From assembly GCF_004366355.1 (NCBI RefSeq), contig NZ_SODV01000001.1, positions 3,937,323 through 4,001,322 on the forward strand: a stretch of 64,000 nucleotides of DNA, in the 5' to 3' direction. A program made the translations under genes and the position numbers. The notes under the pieces were generated by a model. That model had not been told where the DNA came from and did not search any database. It was given only the letters and a program-made list of their open reading frames with translations. Source of the DNA: Dinghuibacter silviterrae (GTDB taxonomy: Bacteria; Bacteroidota; Bacteroidia; Chitinophagales; Chitinophagaceae). Below are positions 24,891-34,434 of the stretch, one piece after another (the stretch's first letter is position 1; the number at the start of each line of letters is the position of its first letter).

Positions 24891-26272
24891 TACCCGATGG
24901 CCAGCCCCACCGCCATCGCGCCTAGCCCTAGTGCCAGCAGGATGAGCGCCGGCCGCCATACAAACTTCCACCATTCCCCAAAGGAAACCCCTGCCACCGC
25001 CAGTACACCCATCAGCGCCCCATTGGTCGGCCCCAGCATCTCGCAAATCCCCGCCCCATATTGAAAGGCCATCACCATCACCTGCCGCGACATGCCCGTC
25101 AGGTCCGCCAGCGGCGTCAATAACGGTATCGTCAGCTGTGCCTGCCCGCTGACGCTTGCCACCGGCACGTGGATCAACAATTGCGCGATCATCATCCCTC
25201 CCGCCGACAACAACAGCGGCAGGTGCTGCAAAGGCGTAAAAAGCCCGTGCACGATGGTGTCGATGACGTGGCCCTCGTTCAGGACGAGGTAGACCGACCG
25301 CGCCAGCCCCACGACCAGGGCTGCCATTGTCATTTCTTTGGCGCCTTCCGTGAAGGCTTCCGCCGTTTTTCTGAGGCCCAGGCGGCCTACGATGCCTGCG
25401 ACGAGGCCCAGGACGAAGAAGAGGGCGGTCATCTCGTCAAAGCCCCAGCCGCGGCGGATGATGCCGAAGACCATGGTCGCGAAAGACGCGGCGACGGCAA
25501 GGAGGATGAGGGCGTGGCGCCAGCGGGAGCCGGCGATGGCGCCCGCCATGCCCTCGCGGGCGCGCGCAGCGCCGCCATTCGCGATCGCCGTGTCGCGGCC
25601 TGCGGCCGCGGGGTCCTCTTGCACACGCGTGCGCCGGATCACCCAGGTGATCCAAAAGGCTACCGCCGGCACAAGGAAGAGGAGGCGCAACCCCGCGCCC
25701 GACAGGAGCGGCAACTGCGCGATCTTTTGGGCGATGCCCACCTGGAAGGGGTTCATCGGGCTGAAGGACGCGCCGATGACGGCGCAGCCCGTGCTGATGG
25801 CGATGGCGCCGATCTTTGAATAGCCGAGGCGGGTGGTCATAAAGACGATAACGGGGATCAGGGCGATGATCTCTTCGGACATATTGTCCATCGCACCGCC
25901 GGCGGCAAAGGCCACCCCGACGAGGACCATGACGAGGTAGCGGTAGCGGCCCGTTCGCCGGATCAGCGACAACAGGGCCGCCCGGAAGGCGCCCGTTTTG
26001 TCGATCACGCAAAAGGTGCCGCCAAAAATGAGGATGCTGATGATCACATCGGCGCCCGACTCGATGCCCCGGGGGACCGACATCATCAGGCCCCAGGCGC
26101 TTACGGGTCGGGAGGACTCCCGGGTATAGCTTCCGCGCACCACCACGTCCTGACCGGTGGCCGCGTCGTGCGACCGCTGGTATTGACCGGCGGGGACCAC
26201 ATAAGTGCAAAGGGCAGCCAATAAGATACAACTGACCAGGATGACGAGCGGGTGGGGGAAGGACAGCTTCAT
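24887..26272 (-). CDS. YfcC/DcuC-type ion-driven carrier
   Basis: 461-residue inner-membrane protein with about 11-12 helices and the two-fold architecture of the C4-dicarboxylate (DcuC) / YfcC group. Distinctive phrases are MDNMSEEIIALIPVIVFMTT, SFSPMNPFQVGIAQKIA (hairpin-type substrate loop) and LIHVPVASVSGQAQLTIPLLTPL with a C-terminal MLGPTNGALMGVLAV. Substrate is not obvious: members move dicarboxylates, arginine/ornithine or other amino acids with Na+ or H+. A cytoplasmic loop around residues 215-245 is rich in Ala, Arg and Gly. Its stop overlaps the stop of the histidine kinase gene by 4 bases (TTAA). Divergent from the acylase gene 54 bases away. Confidence 0.85.
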   Translation of the reverse strand: MKLSFPHPLVILVSCILLAALCTYVVPAGQYQRSHDAATGQDVVVRGSYTRESSRPVSAWGLMMSVPRGIESGADVIISILIFGGTFCVIDKTGAFRAALLSLIRRTGRYRYLVMVLVGVAFAAGGAMDNMSEEIIALIPVIVFMTTRLGYSKIGAIAISTGCAVIGASFSPMNPFQVGIAQKIAQLPLLSGAGLRLLFLVPAVAFWITWVIRRTRVQEDPAAAGRDTAIANGGAARAREGMAGAIAGSRWRHALILLAVAASFATMVFGIIRRGWGFDEMTALFFVLGLVAGIVGRLGLRKTAEAFTEGAKEMTMAALVVGLARSVYLVLNEGHVIDTIVHGLFTPLQHLPLLLSAGGMMIAQLLIHVPVASVSGQAQLTIPLLTPLADLTGMSRQVMVMAFQYGAGICEMLGPTNGALMGVLAVAGVSFGEWWKFVWRPALILLALGLGAMAVGLAIGY

Positions 26273-26313
26273 AAGCGGGCGCGCCGGGCGCGGGTGAAGG
26301 ATAAATTTAAACT

Positions 26314-26321
26314 TATCTTAG
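26314..26321 (+). promoter_or_regulatory. Possible -7 box (TATCTTAG) before the acylase gene
   Basis: TATCTTAG matches TAnnTTTG at 7 of 8 positions and ends 5 bases before the ATG at 26327, the same short distance as at the M1 peptidase gene. No clear -33 element is seen. The transcript would be nearly leaderless if this is used. Confidence 0.35.
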
Positions 26322-26326
26322 TAGAA

Positions 26327-28474
26327 ATGAAGAAACATTTCACTTTCCTGGCGGGCTGCCTCATAGCGATGGCGCCGAAGGTGTCCGGTGGGCCGTCGGA
26401 CACAGCGCGCTATGCGGCGGAAGCTGCGCGTGTCACGATCGTGCGGGATAAGTGGGGCATCCCGCACATTTATGGCAAGACCGACGCGGACGTCGTCTTT
26501 GGGTTGATGTACGAGGAATGCAGCTATGACTTCGCCCGTGTCGAGAAAAACTACCTGGAAGTGATGGGGCGGCAGGCGGAGGCTTACGGTCCGGCCTACC
26601 TGACGAACGACCTGGAATTGCAACTAATCGAAGATACGGCGGATGCCATCCGGGACTACCATAACGCGCCGCCCTGGCTGGTCAGATTGCTCGACGCTTT
26701 TGCGGACGGGGTCAACTATTATCTGTACAAACACCCGGCGTGCAAACCGGCGGTGTTGAAACACTTCGAGCCCTGGTTTCCGCTGATGTTCACCGACGGG
26801 AGCGTGTCGGCCACGAGCACCGGCGGGATTCACCCGGAGGAAGTGCGGAATTTTTATGCCAGGGCGCCCTCCGTGGCGGCGGCTGCGCCGGCCGGGGAGC
26901 CGGCAGAAACGGGCTCGAACGGCTTTGCGATCGCGCCCGGGCGCACAGCTGACGGACACGCCCTGTTATACATCAACCCTCACGTGCCATTTTACTTCCG
27001 TCTTGAGGTCCACCTTGTGAGTGAGGAAGGGTTGAACGCATACGGCGCGGTCACGTGGGGGCAGTTTTTCGTGTACCAGGGATTCAATGAACATTGCGGA
27101 TGGATGCATACGTCGAGCTATGCGGACGTGGCGGACCTTTATAAAGAGACGGTGCGCCGGGATGCGGCGGGATGGCAATATTTGTACGACGGCGCGTGGA
27201 AGCGGATGCGGACAAAGACCCTGCGGATCGGGTGCAAAGACTCGGCAACCCAGGTGGTCACGGCCTTTTATACGGGTCACGGCCCGGTGATGGGCGAACG
27301 CGACGGGAAGTGGCTGAGCCTGAAAGAGAACAACCGGTCGATGAAGGCGTTGATGGAGGCGTGGCTGACGACGAAGGCGGCCACTTTTGCTCAATATAAA
27401 AAAACGATGGAGCTGCGGTCGAATACAACGAACAATACGGTGTATGCAGACGACTTTGGAAACATCGCGTATTGGCATGGCAACTTTATGCCGAAACGGG
27501 ATCCGAAACTGGACTGGTCATTGCCGGTGGATGGCACGACCACGGCTACCGAGTGGCAGGGGCTGGAGGAGGGTATCCATGTCTTCAACCCGGCTTCGGG
27601 ATGGATACAGAACTGTAATTCCACGCCATTTGCAGTGTCGGGGGCGTCGAGCCCGCGGAGAGAAGACTACCCGGCGTATATGGCGCCGGACGGGCAGAAC
27701 TTTCGGTCGGTGAACGCGATCCGGTTGTTGCAAAACGCCTATAACCTGACGCTGGACAGCCTGATCGCGAAAGGGTATAACCATTACCTGGCGGCCTTCG
27801 AGGTGCTTTTGCCTTCCTTATTCAAGGCGTATGAGGAGGCCCCGGATACAGCATTGCAAGCGCCGATAGCGCTGTTGCGAAACTGGGATCGCTTTGCGTC
27901 CGACACCTCCGTGGCCACCACGCTGGCGGTGGAGTGGGGGACGCTGATGCAGCGCAAAGCGCCGCGTGTGGCCACTACCGAACAATACACCCATGCCCTG
28001 GCCATGATCCAGGGAGAAGTGGACAACACGAGTGCGGCGGATAGGGCGGGTTTTTTGCTGGATGTCGTACATCGCCTGGACTCCAGTTTCGGCACATGGC
28101 GGGTGCCCTGGGGCAACCTCAACCGGTACCAGCGGTTGACGGGGAAGATCCGGGAGACGTATGATGACAACAAGCCGAGCTTTCCGGTAGGGTGGGCGTC
28201 GTCTGCGTTCGGTTCGTTACCGTCGTTTGCAAGTACCTATCAGCACACGCAAAAACGCTACGGTTTTTCGGGGAACAGCTTTATCGCAGCGGTGGAATTC
28301 GGGCCGCGCATAAAAGCGCGCACGATCGTGACGGGGGGCGAAAGCAGCAACCCGGCGAGCCCGCACTTTACCGATCAGGCGCAGGGGTATATCCAGGGGA
28401 AATTCAAAGACGTATACTTCTATAAAGAGGATGTGCTCGCCCATGCGGAGCGGACGTACCACCCGGGGGATTAG
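26327..28474 (+). CDS. Penicillin acylase family protein (Ntn-hydrolase, AHL acylase-like)
   Basis: 715 residues with a signal peptide (MKKHFTFLAGCLIAMAPKVSGG). Like PvdQ and penicillin G acylase it should be cut into alpha and beta chains; the likely N-terminal nucleophile is the Ser in ETGSNGFAIAPG, followed by LLYINPHVPF and, later, beta-chain parts such as SNTTNNTVYADDFGNIAYWHGN. The alpha region begins with VTIVRDKWGIPHIYGKTDAD, standard for the family. Known substrates are N-acyl homoserine lactones, penicillins and aculeacin-like acyl amides; none can be chosen here. Start at the ATG at 26327 gives the signal peptide; the longer frame to 26252 has no support. It is convergent with the AraC gene with a 4-base stop overlap. 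Codon usage is G-ending, unlike the C-ending egt genes. Confidence 0.88.
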   Translation: MKKHFTFLAGCLIAMAPKVSGGPSDTARYAAEAARVTIVRDKWGIPHIYGKTDADVVFGLMYEECSYDFARVEKNYLEVMGRQAEAYGPAYLTNDLELQLIEDTADAIRDYHNAPPWLVRLLDAFADGVNYYLYKHPACKPAVLKHFEPWFPLMFTDGSVSATSTGGIHPEEVRNFYARAPSVAAAAPAGEPAETGSNGFAIAPGRTADGHALLYINPHVPFYFRLEVHLVSEEGLNAYGAVTWGQFFVYQGFNEHCGWMHTSSYADVADLYKETVRRDAAGWQYLYDGAWKRMRTKTLRIGCKDSATQVVTAFYTGHGPVMGERDGKWLSLKENNRSMKALMEAWLTTKAATFAQYKKTMELRSNTTNNTVYADDFGNIAYWHGNFMPKRDPKLDWSLPVDGTTTATEWQGLEEGIHVFNPASGWIQNCNSTPFAVSGASSPRREDYPAYMAPDGQNFRSVNAIRLLQNAYNLTLDSLIAKGYNHYLAAFEVLLPSLFKAYEEAPDTALQAPIALLRNWDRFASDTSVATTLAVEWGTLMQRKAPRVATTEQYTHALAMIQGEVDNTSAADRAGFLLDVVHRLDSSFGTWRVPWGNLNRYQRLTGKIRETYDDNKPSFPVGWASSAFGSLPSFASTYQHTQKRYGFSGNSFIAAVEFGPRIKARTIVTGGESSNPASPHFTDQAQGYIQGKFKDVYFYKEDVLAHAERTYHPGD

Positions 28475-29355
28475 ATAAAAATGCGCGTCCCCGTATTGCT
28501 ATAATTCTGCCGGAACTCCTTCGGCCGGCTTCCCTTCTTTTTCTTAAAAATCCGGTTGAAATTGGAAATGCTGTTGAACCCGCAGTCGTAGGCGATCTCT
28601 GCGATGGAATTGGTGGTGTCGATGAGCATGCGGGAGGCGTGGCCGAGGCGGATGTCGTTGAGACAATCGACAAAAGTGATGCCGGTCTTGGCCTTGAAAA
28701 AACGGCTGAAGGCGGTTTCGGTCATGCCGGCGATCTTGGCGGCTTCGCCGAGGCGGATGGCCTTGCCAAAGTTTTCGTTCATAAACTGGACGACCTTTTC
28801 GATCCGGCGGCTGTCGGTGAACTGGGCGTCGGGCGCCCAGGCGTTTCCGGCGGCGAGTACGCGGATGTTGCGAGAGGTGGAGAGGTCGTGGAGGATGGAC
28901 ATGAGCTCCAGGACGGAATCGAAGCCGCTTCTTTTCTCCAGGTTTTTGATGCGGGGGGCGATCCGTTCGATGGTGTCTCGCGAAAAAAGGATCCCGCTTT
29001 GGGCCTTGTCAAAAAGGGTCCGGATATAACCGAGCTGGTTGCGTTTTAAAAATATATCGCTGAACAGGTCCTTGTGGAACTGGATGGTGATCTCGTGGAT
29101 TTTTTTGCCGCCGCTTTTATGGGTGAACCAGGCGTGTCGCACGTTGGAGCCGACCAGGACGAGCTCCAGGTCTTCGATTTCCTCGACGTCGTCCCCGACG
29201 ACGCGTTGGGCGCCGGCGGCATTCTCGATAAAATTCAATTCGTATTCTTCGTGGTAGTGGAGCGGAAAGTCGAACTCGGTCTTGAACCGTGAGAACAAGG
29301 TAAAACAGTCCGCCTTGGTCAACGGGGTGATCTCCTTGATAATAGGCTTGGACAT
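28471..29355 (-). CDS. AraC family transcriptional regulator, probable regulator of the mannan locus
   Basis: 294 residues. The N-terminal half is a cupin-type sensing domain (DFPLHYHEEYELNFIENA, LVLVGSNVRHAW, QFHKDLFSDIFLKR); the C-terminal third is a double HTH of the AraC/XylS class (IRLGEAAKIAGMTETAFSRF and SIAEIAYDCGFNSISNFNRI, then GSRPKEFRQ). It lies directly upstream and divergent from susC, with 208 bases between them. This geometry suggests it controls the mannan utilisation genes, possibly with mannose, mannobiose or an oligosaccharide as signal. The ATG at 29355 is preferred over the TTG at 29364. Its stop overlaps the acylase stop by 4 bases, so it could alternatively act on that gene as well; not settled. 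Confidence 0.88.
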   Translation of the reverse strand: MSKPIIKEITPLTKADCFTLFSRFKTEFDFPLHYHEEYELNFIENAAGAQRVVGDDVEEIEDLELVLVGSNVRHAWFTHKSGGKKIHEITIQFHKDLFSDIFLKRNQLGYIRTLFDKAQSGILFSRDTIERIAPRIKNLEKRSGFDSVLELMSILHDLSTSRNIRVLAAGNAWAPDAQFTDSRRIEKVVQFMNENFGKAIRLGEAAKIAGMTETAFSRFFKAKTGITFVDCLNDIRLGHASRMLIDTTNSIAEIAYDCGFNSISNFNRIFKKKKGSRPKEFRQNYSNTGTRIFI

Positions 29356-29563
29356 AGTGGACAAAAATTGCTTAGTTATTGATAAAAAAGTACAATATAT
29401 CTAACCGAAGCATTCACTAAAACCGGGCTGAAATCCAATACAGTAAAGGGTTTTCAAATAACGATCGTTAGACCGGGTGAAAAAACGCAAATGATTGCTA
29501 AAATAGTATTATTTCGGCACTTCCTATTGATCGTAATTTTAACAAAATTAATGATCGCTTGTT
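29356..29563. promoter_or_regulatory. Control region between the AraC gene and susC
   Basis: 208 bases, clearly A+T rich compared with flanking genes, and the longest gene-free stretch of the window. It should hold the divergent promoters and the operator of the mannan locus. Two almost palindromic words, ATAACGATCGTTAG at about 29459-29472 and TGATCGTAATTTT near 29528, may be part of regulator sites, and several A/T tracts occur near 29500-29560. No convincing TTG/TAnnTTTG pair at standard spacing was found, so the promoter itself is not assigned. Confidence 0.45.
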
Positions 29564-32500
29564 ATGAGAAGAAAACTACTGCTTCCTCTGTGCATGCTCC
29601 TGTTGTGTTTTTTGTGCCTTTATACGGCGCATGCACAGACAAAAACGGTCACGGGAACCGTTTCAGATGACAAGGGCACCACGCTTCCCGGTGCCACCGT
29701 AACGGTCCAGTCTACGAAGATTTCTACCAAAACAGACGTGAACGGCCGCTTCACCCTCTCGGTGCCGGCGGGTGCCAAAAGCTTGATTGTCACCTTTGTC
29801 GGCATGAAAGCGGCGGAGGTGTCCATCGGTTCAAAGGCCAACGTCGATGTCACCCTGACCTCCCTGACGGCGACGTTGAGCGATGTCGTCGTGATTGGTT
29901 ACGGGGTGCAAAAGAAGTCGGACGTGAACGGGGCCATTTCCTCCATCAAGGCCACGGACATCGCCGACATCCCGCAGCCAAGCATCGACCAGATGATGCA
30001 GGGCAAAGCGGCGGGTGTCACGGTGACCCAGAACTCGGGGATGCCGGGGGCGGCCGTGTCGGTGCACGTACGCGGGATCACCTCCTTTACCGGGAGTGAA
30101 CCTTTGTATGTGATCGACGGGGTGGCCATCGACGGGAATTCCGCCAACAACGGTCACCAGCTCACCAGCCCTGCCAGCCCCAGCCAGCAGGAATCGAGCC
30201 CGAGCCCGCTGGCGATGTTGAACCCGAGCGACATCGAGTCGATCGACGTCCTGAAAGACGCGTCGGCGACGGCCATCTATGGCAGCCGTGGTTCGAACGG
30301 GGTCGTGATCATCACGACCAAAAAAGGAAAGGCCGGGACCGGCAAGATCACCTACGACGGTTACTATGGCAAACAGGAACAGGGAAAGTTCCTGAACATG
30401 ATGAGCCTTCCGCAATATGCCTCCCTGGAAAACAATATGGCGGACCTGTTTGGCCTGCCCCGCCGGGCGGAATTTGCCAACCCCGGCAAGCTGGGTCCGG
30501 GCACCGACTGGCAAAAGGCGATTTTCCGCCGGGCGCCCCAGACGAGCCATAACCTGGCGTTCTCCGGGAGCAACGGCAAAACCGATTTTTATATCTCCGG
30601 CGGTTATTTTGACCAGGACGGGACGGTGATCGCTTCCGATTTCAAACGCTATTCGGTACATACAACCGTCAACTCCCAGATCAACAACTGGTTCAAAGCG
30701 GGCACCAGCTTTTCCGCCAGCCAAAGCAGCTCCGACATCGGTTTGGGCAACTCGTATGGGATCATCTATACCGCCCTGCTACAGGCACCCGACGCCGCCG
30801 TGTACAACGCGGACGGCTCTTATGCGGGGCCCGCGGTGGTCAACGGCCAGGTACTGGGTTACCGGAACCCGGTCCAGGAGGCGTACAACATCACCAATAC
30901 CCTGGGCAGGAGCAATGCGCAAGGCAACGTCTACGGCGACATCAAATTCCCGTTGGACATTACCCTGCACTCCGAGATCGACGGGAACTTCGACTGGAGC
31001 AATGCCAAGACCTTCCTGCCAACCTACTCTTATGGCGCGACAGGGTCCCAACCGGCCTTTGTCAACACCCAGGCAAGCCTGAACGAATACAATGCCTGGG
31101 ACAACTACTGGAACTGGATCGAACACCTGAACTACAACCATACTTTTGGCAAACACGCGATCACGGCACTCGTTGGTCATGAAGTATGGGAATCCACGTA
31201 TGGCGGTATCCAGGCCGGCACAAAAGGGTTCACCGCGGGGAATACCATCCAAACCCTTGGCCTGGGTACACAGGCCAACAATACCCTGGGCGAGCCGAAA
31301 GGCAGCTCGGTGATGGAATCCTTTATCGGGCGTCTGATCTATACCTACGACAACAAATACAGCATCACCGCCACGGAACGCCGCGACCGTTCTTCCAACT
31401 TCGCCCAGGGCCACCAGGTGGGCTATTTCCCCGGGGTGGCCGTTTCCTGGCGGTTGTCCGAAGAGTCCTTTATGAACACCATCAACCCGATCGTGAGCAA
31501 CCTGAAGATCCGCACGGGGTATGGCACCACGGGTAACTCCAATACCGGTGGCGGTTACAAATACGGTTCGGCCATCCAGCCGGTGGTCACCGGTCTTGGT
31601 ACGGGTTTTAGCGTGTACAACTTCAACAACCCGAACCTGACCTGGGAAACCGCCATCCAAAAGAACCTCGGGGTGGACTTCTCGCTGCTGCACGGCAGGG
31701 TCGACGCCACCTTTGATGTGTACGACAAGACGTCGAAAAACTTCCTGTTCCAGCAACCCCTGCCCGCCTTCCTGTCTGGGGGCACCGCCGAGTACTCCAA
31801 CGCCGCGATCGTTCAACCCCCTTGGGTAAACGCCGGTAAAATCGAGAACAAGGGTTTTGAATTCTCCATCACCAGCCACAACCTCCAGACAAGGAACTTC
31901 CGGTGGAACACGACCCTTATCTTCTCTCATTACAAAAACAAGGTCATTTCCCTAAACGGTTTCCCCTCCCTGATCGGGAACATCTCCACGGGCTTTGGTC
32001 CCCAGATCCCGGCGACCGTTACCCAAGTGGGCGGCCCGGTGGGTGAATTCTTCGGGTACAAGACCGCGGGCATCATCAAAACCCAGGCGCAACTGACCGA
32101 CCTGGCGCAGAACCCGCAGAACGTGGCCGGTGTAGCCGAGACCGTTACCAGCGACCGGACGAACAACACGGGTGTCTATCTCGGCGACATCCTGTACGCA
32201 GGGCGGAACGTCAAGGGGGCGGCCAATACCCAATATGCGTTGGGCAATCCAAACCCGAACTTTACGTATAGCCTGTCCAACGACTTTACCTATAAAGGCT
32301 TTGAACTGTCCGTTTTCCTGACCGGGTCCCAAGGGGGTAAAATCCTGAACGCCCTGGCCTTCCAGACGGAAGGGCTCTACGGGCTCTATATGAATCAGAC
32401 CGCCGCCATGGCGAACTACTGGACCCCGTCCAATCCCAATTCCAACATCCCCACACCGCGGTCCGGTTGGGGGAACAACAACCTGGTCATGTCCGACCGC

Positions 32501-32758
32501 TTCCTGGAGAACGCCTCCTTCCTTCGGCTGCAAAACGTCCGCTTTGGATATAACCTACCATCGGAATGGGCCAAGTATGTAAAAATGAGTCACCTCAAGG
32601 CGTATGTAAGCGGACAGAACCTGCACGTATGGACCAAATACAGCGGCCTGGATCCCGAAGTCGGCTCCCTGAACCAGAATCCCCTGCTGCAGAACATCGA
32701 CTACGGACGGTATCCCGTTCCCCGCGTCATCACCGTTGGGATAAACGCTGAATTCTGA
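29564..32758 (+). CDS. SusC/RagA family TonB-dependent outer-membrane transporter
   Basis: 1064 residues with a signal peptide ending near YTAHAQ. An N-terminal carboxypeptidase-D-regulatory-like domain (VTGTVSDDKGTTLPGATVTV, about residues 28-100) is followed by the TonB-interacting SDVVVIGYG segment, the plug domain (QGKAAGVTVTQNSG, SEPLYVIDGVAIDG, DVLKDASATAIYGSRGSNGV) and a 22-strand barrel ending in ISFGINAEF-type residues (VITVGINAEF). It imports oligosaccharides through the outer membrane together with the SusD lipoprotein encoded 21 bases downstream. With a GH26 and GH130 in the same operon the substrate is most likely beta-manno- or glucomanno-oligosaccharides. Length and order are standard for SusC. 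Confidence 0.95.
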   Translation: MRRKLLLPLCMLLLCFLCLYTAHAQTKTVTGTVSDDKGTTLPGATVTVQSTKISTKTDVNGRFTLSVPAGAKSLIVTFVGMKAAEVSIGSKANVDVTLTSLTATLSDVVVIGYGVQKKSDVNGAISSIKATDIADIPQPSIDQMMQGKAAGVTVTQNSGMPGAAVSVHVRGITSFTGSEPLYVIDGVAIDGNSANNGHQLTSPASPSQQESSPSPLAMLNPSDIESIDVLKDASATAIYGSRGSNGVVIITTKKGKAGTGKITYDGYYGKQEQGKFLNMMSLPQYASLENNMADLFGLPRRAEFANPGKLGPGTDWQKAIFRRAPQTSHNLAFSGSNGKTDFYISGGYFDQDGTVIASDFKRYSVHTTVNSQINNWFKAGTSFSASQSSSDIGLGNSYGIIYTALLQAPDAAVYNADGSYAGPAVVNGQVLGYRNPVQEAYNITNTLGRSNAQGNVYGDIKFPLDITLHSEIDGNFDWSNAKTFLPTYSYGATGSQPAFVNTQASLNEYNAWDNYWNWIEHLNYNHTFGKHAITALVGHEVWESTYGGIQAGTKGFTAGNTIQTLGLGTQANNTLGEPKGSSVMESFIGRLIYTYDNKYSITATERRDRSSNFAQGHQVGYFPGVAVSWRLSEESFMNTINPIVSNLKIRTGYGTTGNSNTGGGYKYGSAIQPVVTGLGTGFSVYNFNNPNLTWETAIQKNLGVDFSLLHGRVDATFDVYDKTSKNFLFQQPLPAFLSGGTAEYSNAAIVQPPWVNAGKIENKGFEFSITSHNLQTRNFRWNTTLIFSHYKNKVISLNGFPSLIGNISTGFGPQIPATVTQVGGPVGEFFGYKTAGIIKTQAQLTDLAQNPQNVAGVAETVTSDRTNNTGVYLGDILYAGRNVKGAANTQYALGNPNPNFTYSLSNDFTYKGFELSVFLTGSQGGKILNALAFQTEGLYGLYMNQTAAMANYWTPSNPNSNIPTPRSGWGNNNLVMSDRFLENASFLRLQNVRFGYNLPSEWAKYVKMSHLKAYVSGQNLHVWTKYSGLDPEVGSLNQNPLLQNIDYGRYPVPRVITVGINAEF

Positions 32759-32779
32759 TCTATAAAAAAAGCACAACAA

Positions 32780-34423
32780 ATGAAAAAACATTTTTTATAT
32801 ATAACCGCGGCGGTCGCCATGACCACGACCGGCTGTAGCAAGAATTTTTTCAACCGTCCGCCGGAAGACCAGGCCACGGTCGGTACCTATTACCAAACCA
32901 CGGACGAAGTCCAGTCAAGCACGAATATCCTTTATGCCGCACCCTGGTTCGGTTTGAATGGGAAGGCGTTCCTGGCGATCGGTGACCTGATGGGGGGCAA
33001 CGCCCGTTGTTATGCAGGGACGGACGGTGAATTCGATGCATTCCGTAACTTTTCGGAAGGCAATGCTACCCTGGCGGTACAAAGCACCTGGAATTCCCTG
33101 TATACGGTGATTGCACAGGCAAACGCCCTGCTCAAAAACCTCCCCACGGCCGCCCCCGCCTCCGTTCCGGCTGCCGTGGTCAACAATGCGCTGGGAGAGG
33201 CGCGCCTGATGCGGGCGGCCGCCTACTTCTACCTGGTGCGGAACTTTGGTAACGTGCCCATCATTACGGACCCCACCGCTTTCGTCAGCAACTTTCAAAC
33301 GGTCCCCACCAACCCCGTGACCGACGTGTACAAGTTCATCACCATCGACCTTAAATACGCGGAGGCCAATTGCACCGCCAACGTGGCGACCACAGGGCAC
33401 GCCTCCAGCGGTTCGGCCTCGGGTTTGCTGGCCAAGGTGTACTTGTATATGCAGAACTACGACAGCGCGCTGATCGAATCGCAAAAGGTGATCAACAGCG
33501 GCGAGTTCTCCTTGATGGGTCTCGACTTTTCCGGTAGCTATACCGGGCTTTTCGAGCTGGCGGGTAACAACAGCAAGGAGTCGATGCTCGCCCTGCAATG
33601 GACGTCGAACGGCGGGTATGGTTTTGGCAACCAGATCCAGTCGGTCATTGCCGACGGGGAAAACGGGAACTACCTCACCGGTACCGGCGACGGGTATGGC
33701 GAGCTTGGCCCCACCTGGGACCTCCAAGACGCCTTCAAGGCCGAGGGAGATTCCGTCCGTCGCCACGGCTGTATCATGCTGCCGGGTGAGTACTACTCCG
33801 AACTGCACAAGGCGCAAGGCGGTTATACGTGCCCGTTACAGGTGAACGAACAGGGTGTCCACGCGGCCATGAAAAAATATGTGGTCGGCACCCCCTCGGA
33901 TAACAACGGCGAAAGCGCCGCCCAGGCGACGTCCAACAACACGTACATCCTACGGTATGCGGATATGTATTTGATCGCCGCGGAAGCGATCATGGGCAAG
34001 GCATCCGGCGTGGCCGCCGGCACGGGTATCCCGCTCACCACCTCTTCTTCCGATGCGACCGCGCTGTCGTACATCAACAAGATCCGCGCGCGGGCATTGC
34101 TTCCCAACCTGACGAGCTTTACCTATAAAAGCCTCCTGAATGAACGGCGGTTGGAGTTCGCGATCGAAGGCGATTATTGGTACGACCTGCAGCGGCTCGA
34201 TGGTTTCAACAACGCGCACCACCCGGTGGCGGAAGCGATCATCTCCAGCCAGAACCGGGGCGACTCGAACAGCGCCGGCACGGCAGCCAACAACTATACC
34301 GACTACCAGCGCAACATCCTGTACATCACGCCGACGGACGCCAATTTCCTGATGCCGATCCCCGCCACCGAAACGGAAGCGGATCCTACTTTGTTACAAG
34401 CACCTGTACCATATAAGTTTTAA
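32780..34423 (+). CDS. SusD/RagB family surface glycan-binding lipoprotein
   Basis: 547 residues. Lipoprotein signal MKKHFLYITAAVAMTTTGC with Cys19 as lipidation site. The mature protein has the TPR-like alpha-helical SusD fold: YYQTTDEVQSSTNILYAAPW, LGEARLMRAAAYFYLVRNFG, and ILRYADMYLIAAEAIMG are typical. The C-terminal DANFLMPIPATETEADPTLLQ is a family hallmark. SusD caps the SusC barrel and captures the sugar at the cell surface. It sits between susC (21 bases upstream) and the TIG/IPT glycan-binding lipoprotein (12 bases downstream), so all three belong to one transcript. The ligand (mannan-type) is inferred from the enzymes in the operon. Confidence 0.95.
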   Translation: MKKHFLYITAAVAMTTTGCSKNFFNRPPEDQATVGTYYQTTDEVQSSTNILYAAPWFGLNGKAFLAIGDLMGGNARCYAGTDGEFDAFRNFSEGNATLAVQSTWNSLYTVIAQANALLKNLPTAAPASVPAAVVNNALGEARLMRAAAYFYLVRNFGNVPIITDPTAFVSNFQTVPTNPVTDVYKFITIDLKYAEANCTANVATTGHASSGSASGLLAKVYLYMQNYDSALIESQKVINSGEFSLMGLDFSGSYTGLFELAGNNSKESMLALQWTSNGGYGFGNQIQSVIADGENGNYLTGTGDGYGELGPTWDLQDAFKAEGDSVRRHGCIMLPGEYYSELHKAQGGYTCPLQVNEQGVHAAMKKYVVGTPSDNNGESAAQATSNNTYILRYADMYLIAAEAIMGKASGVAAGTGIPLTTSSSDATALSYINKIRARALLPNLTSFTYKSLLNERRLEFAIEGDYWYDLQRLDGFNNAHHPVAEAIISSQNRGDSNSAGTAANNYTDYQRNILYITPTDANFLMPIPATETEADPTLLQAPVPYKF

Positions 34424-34434
34424 ACCCCGGTCAC

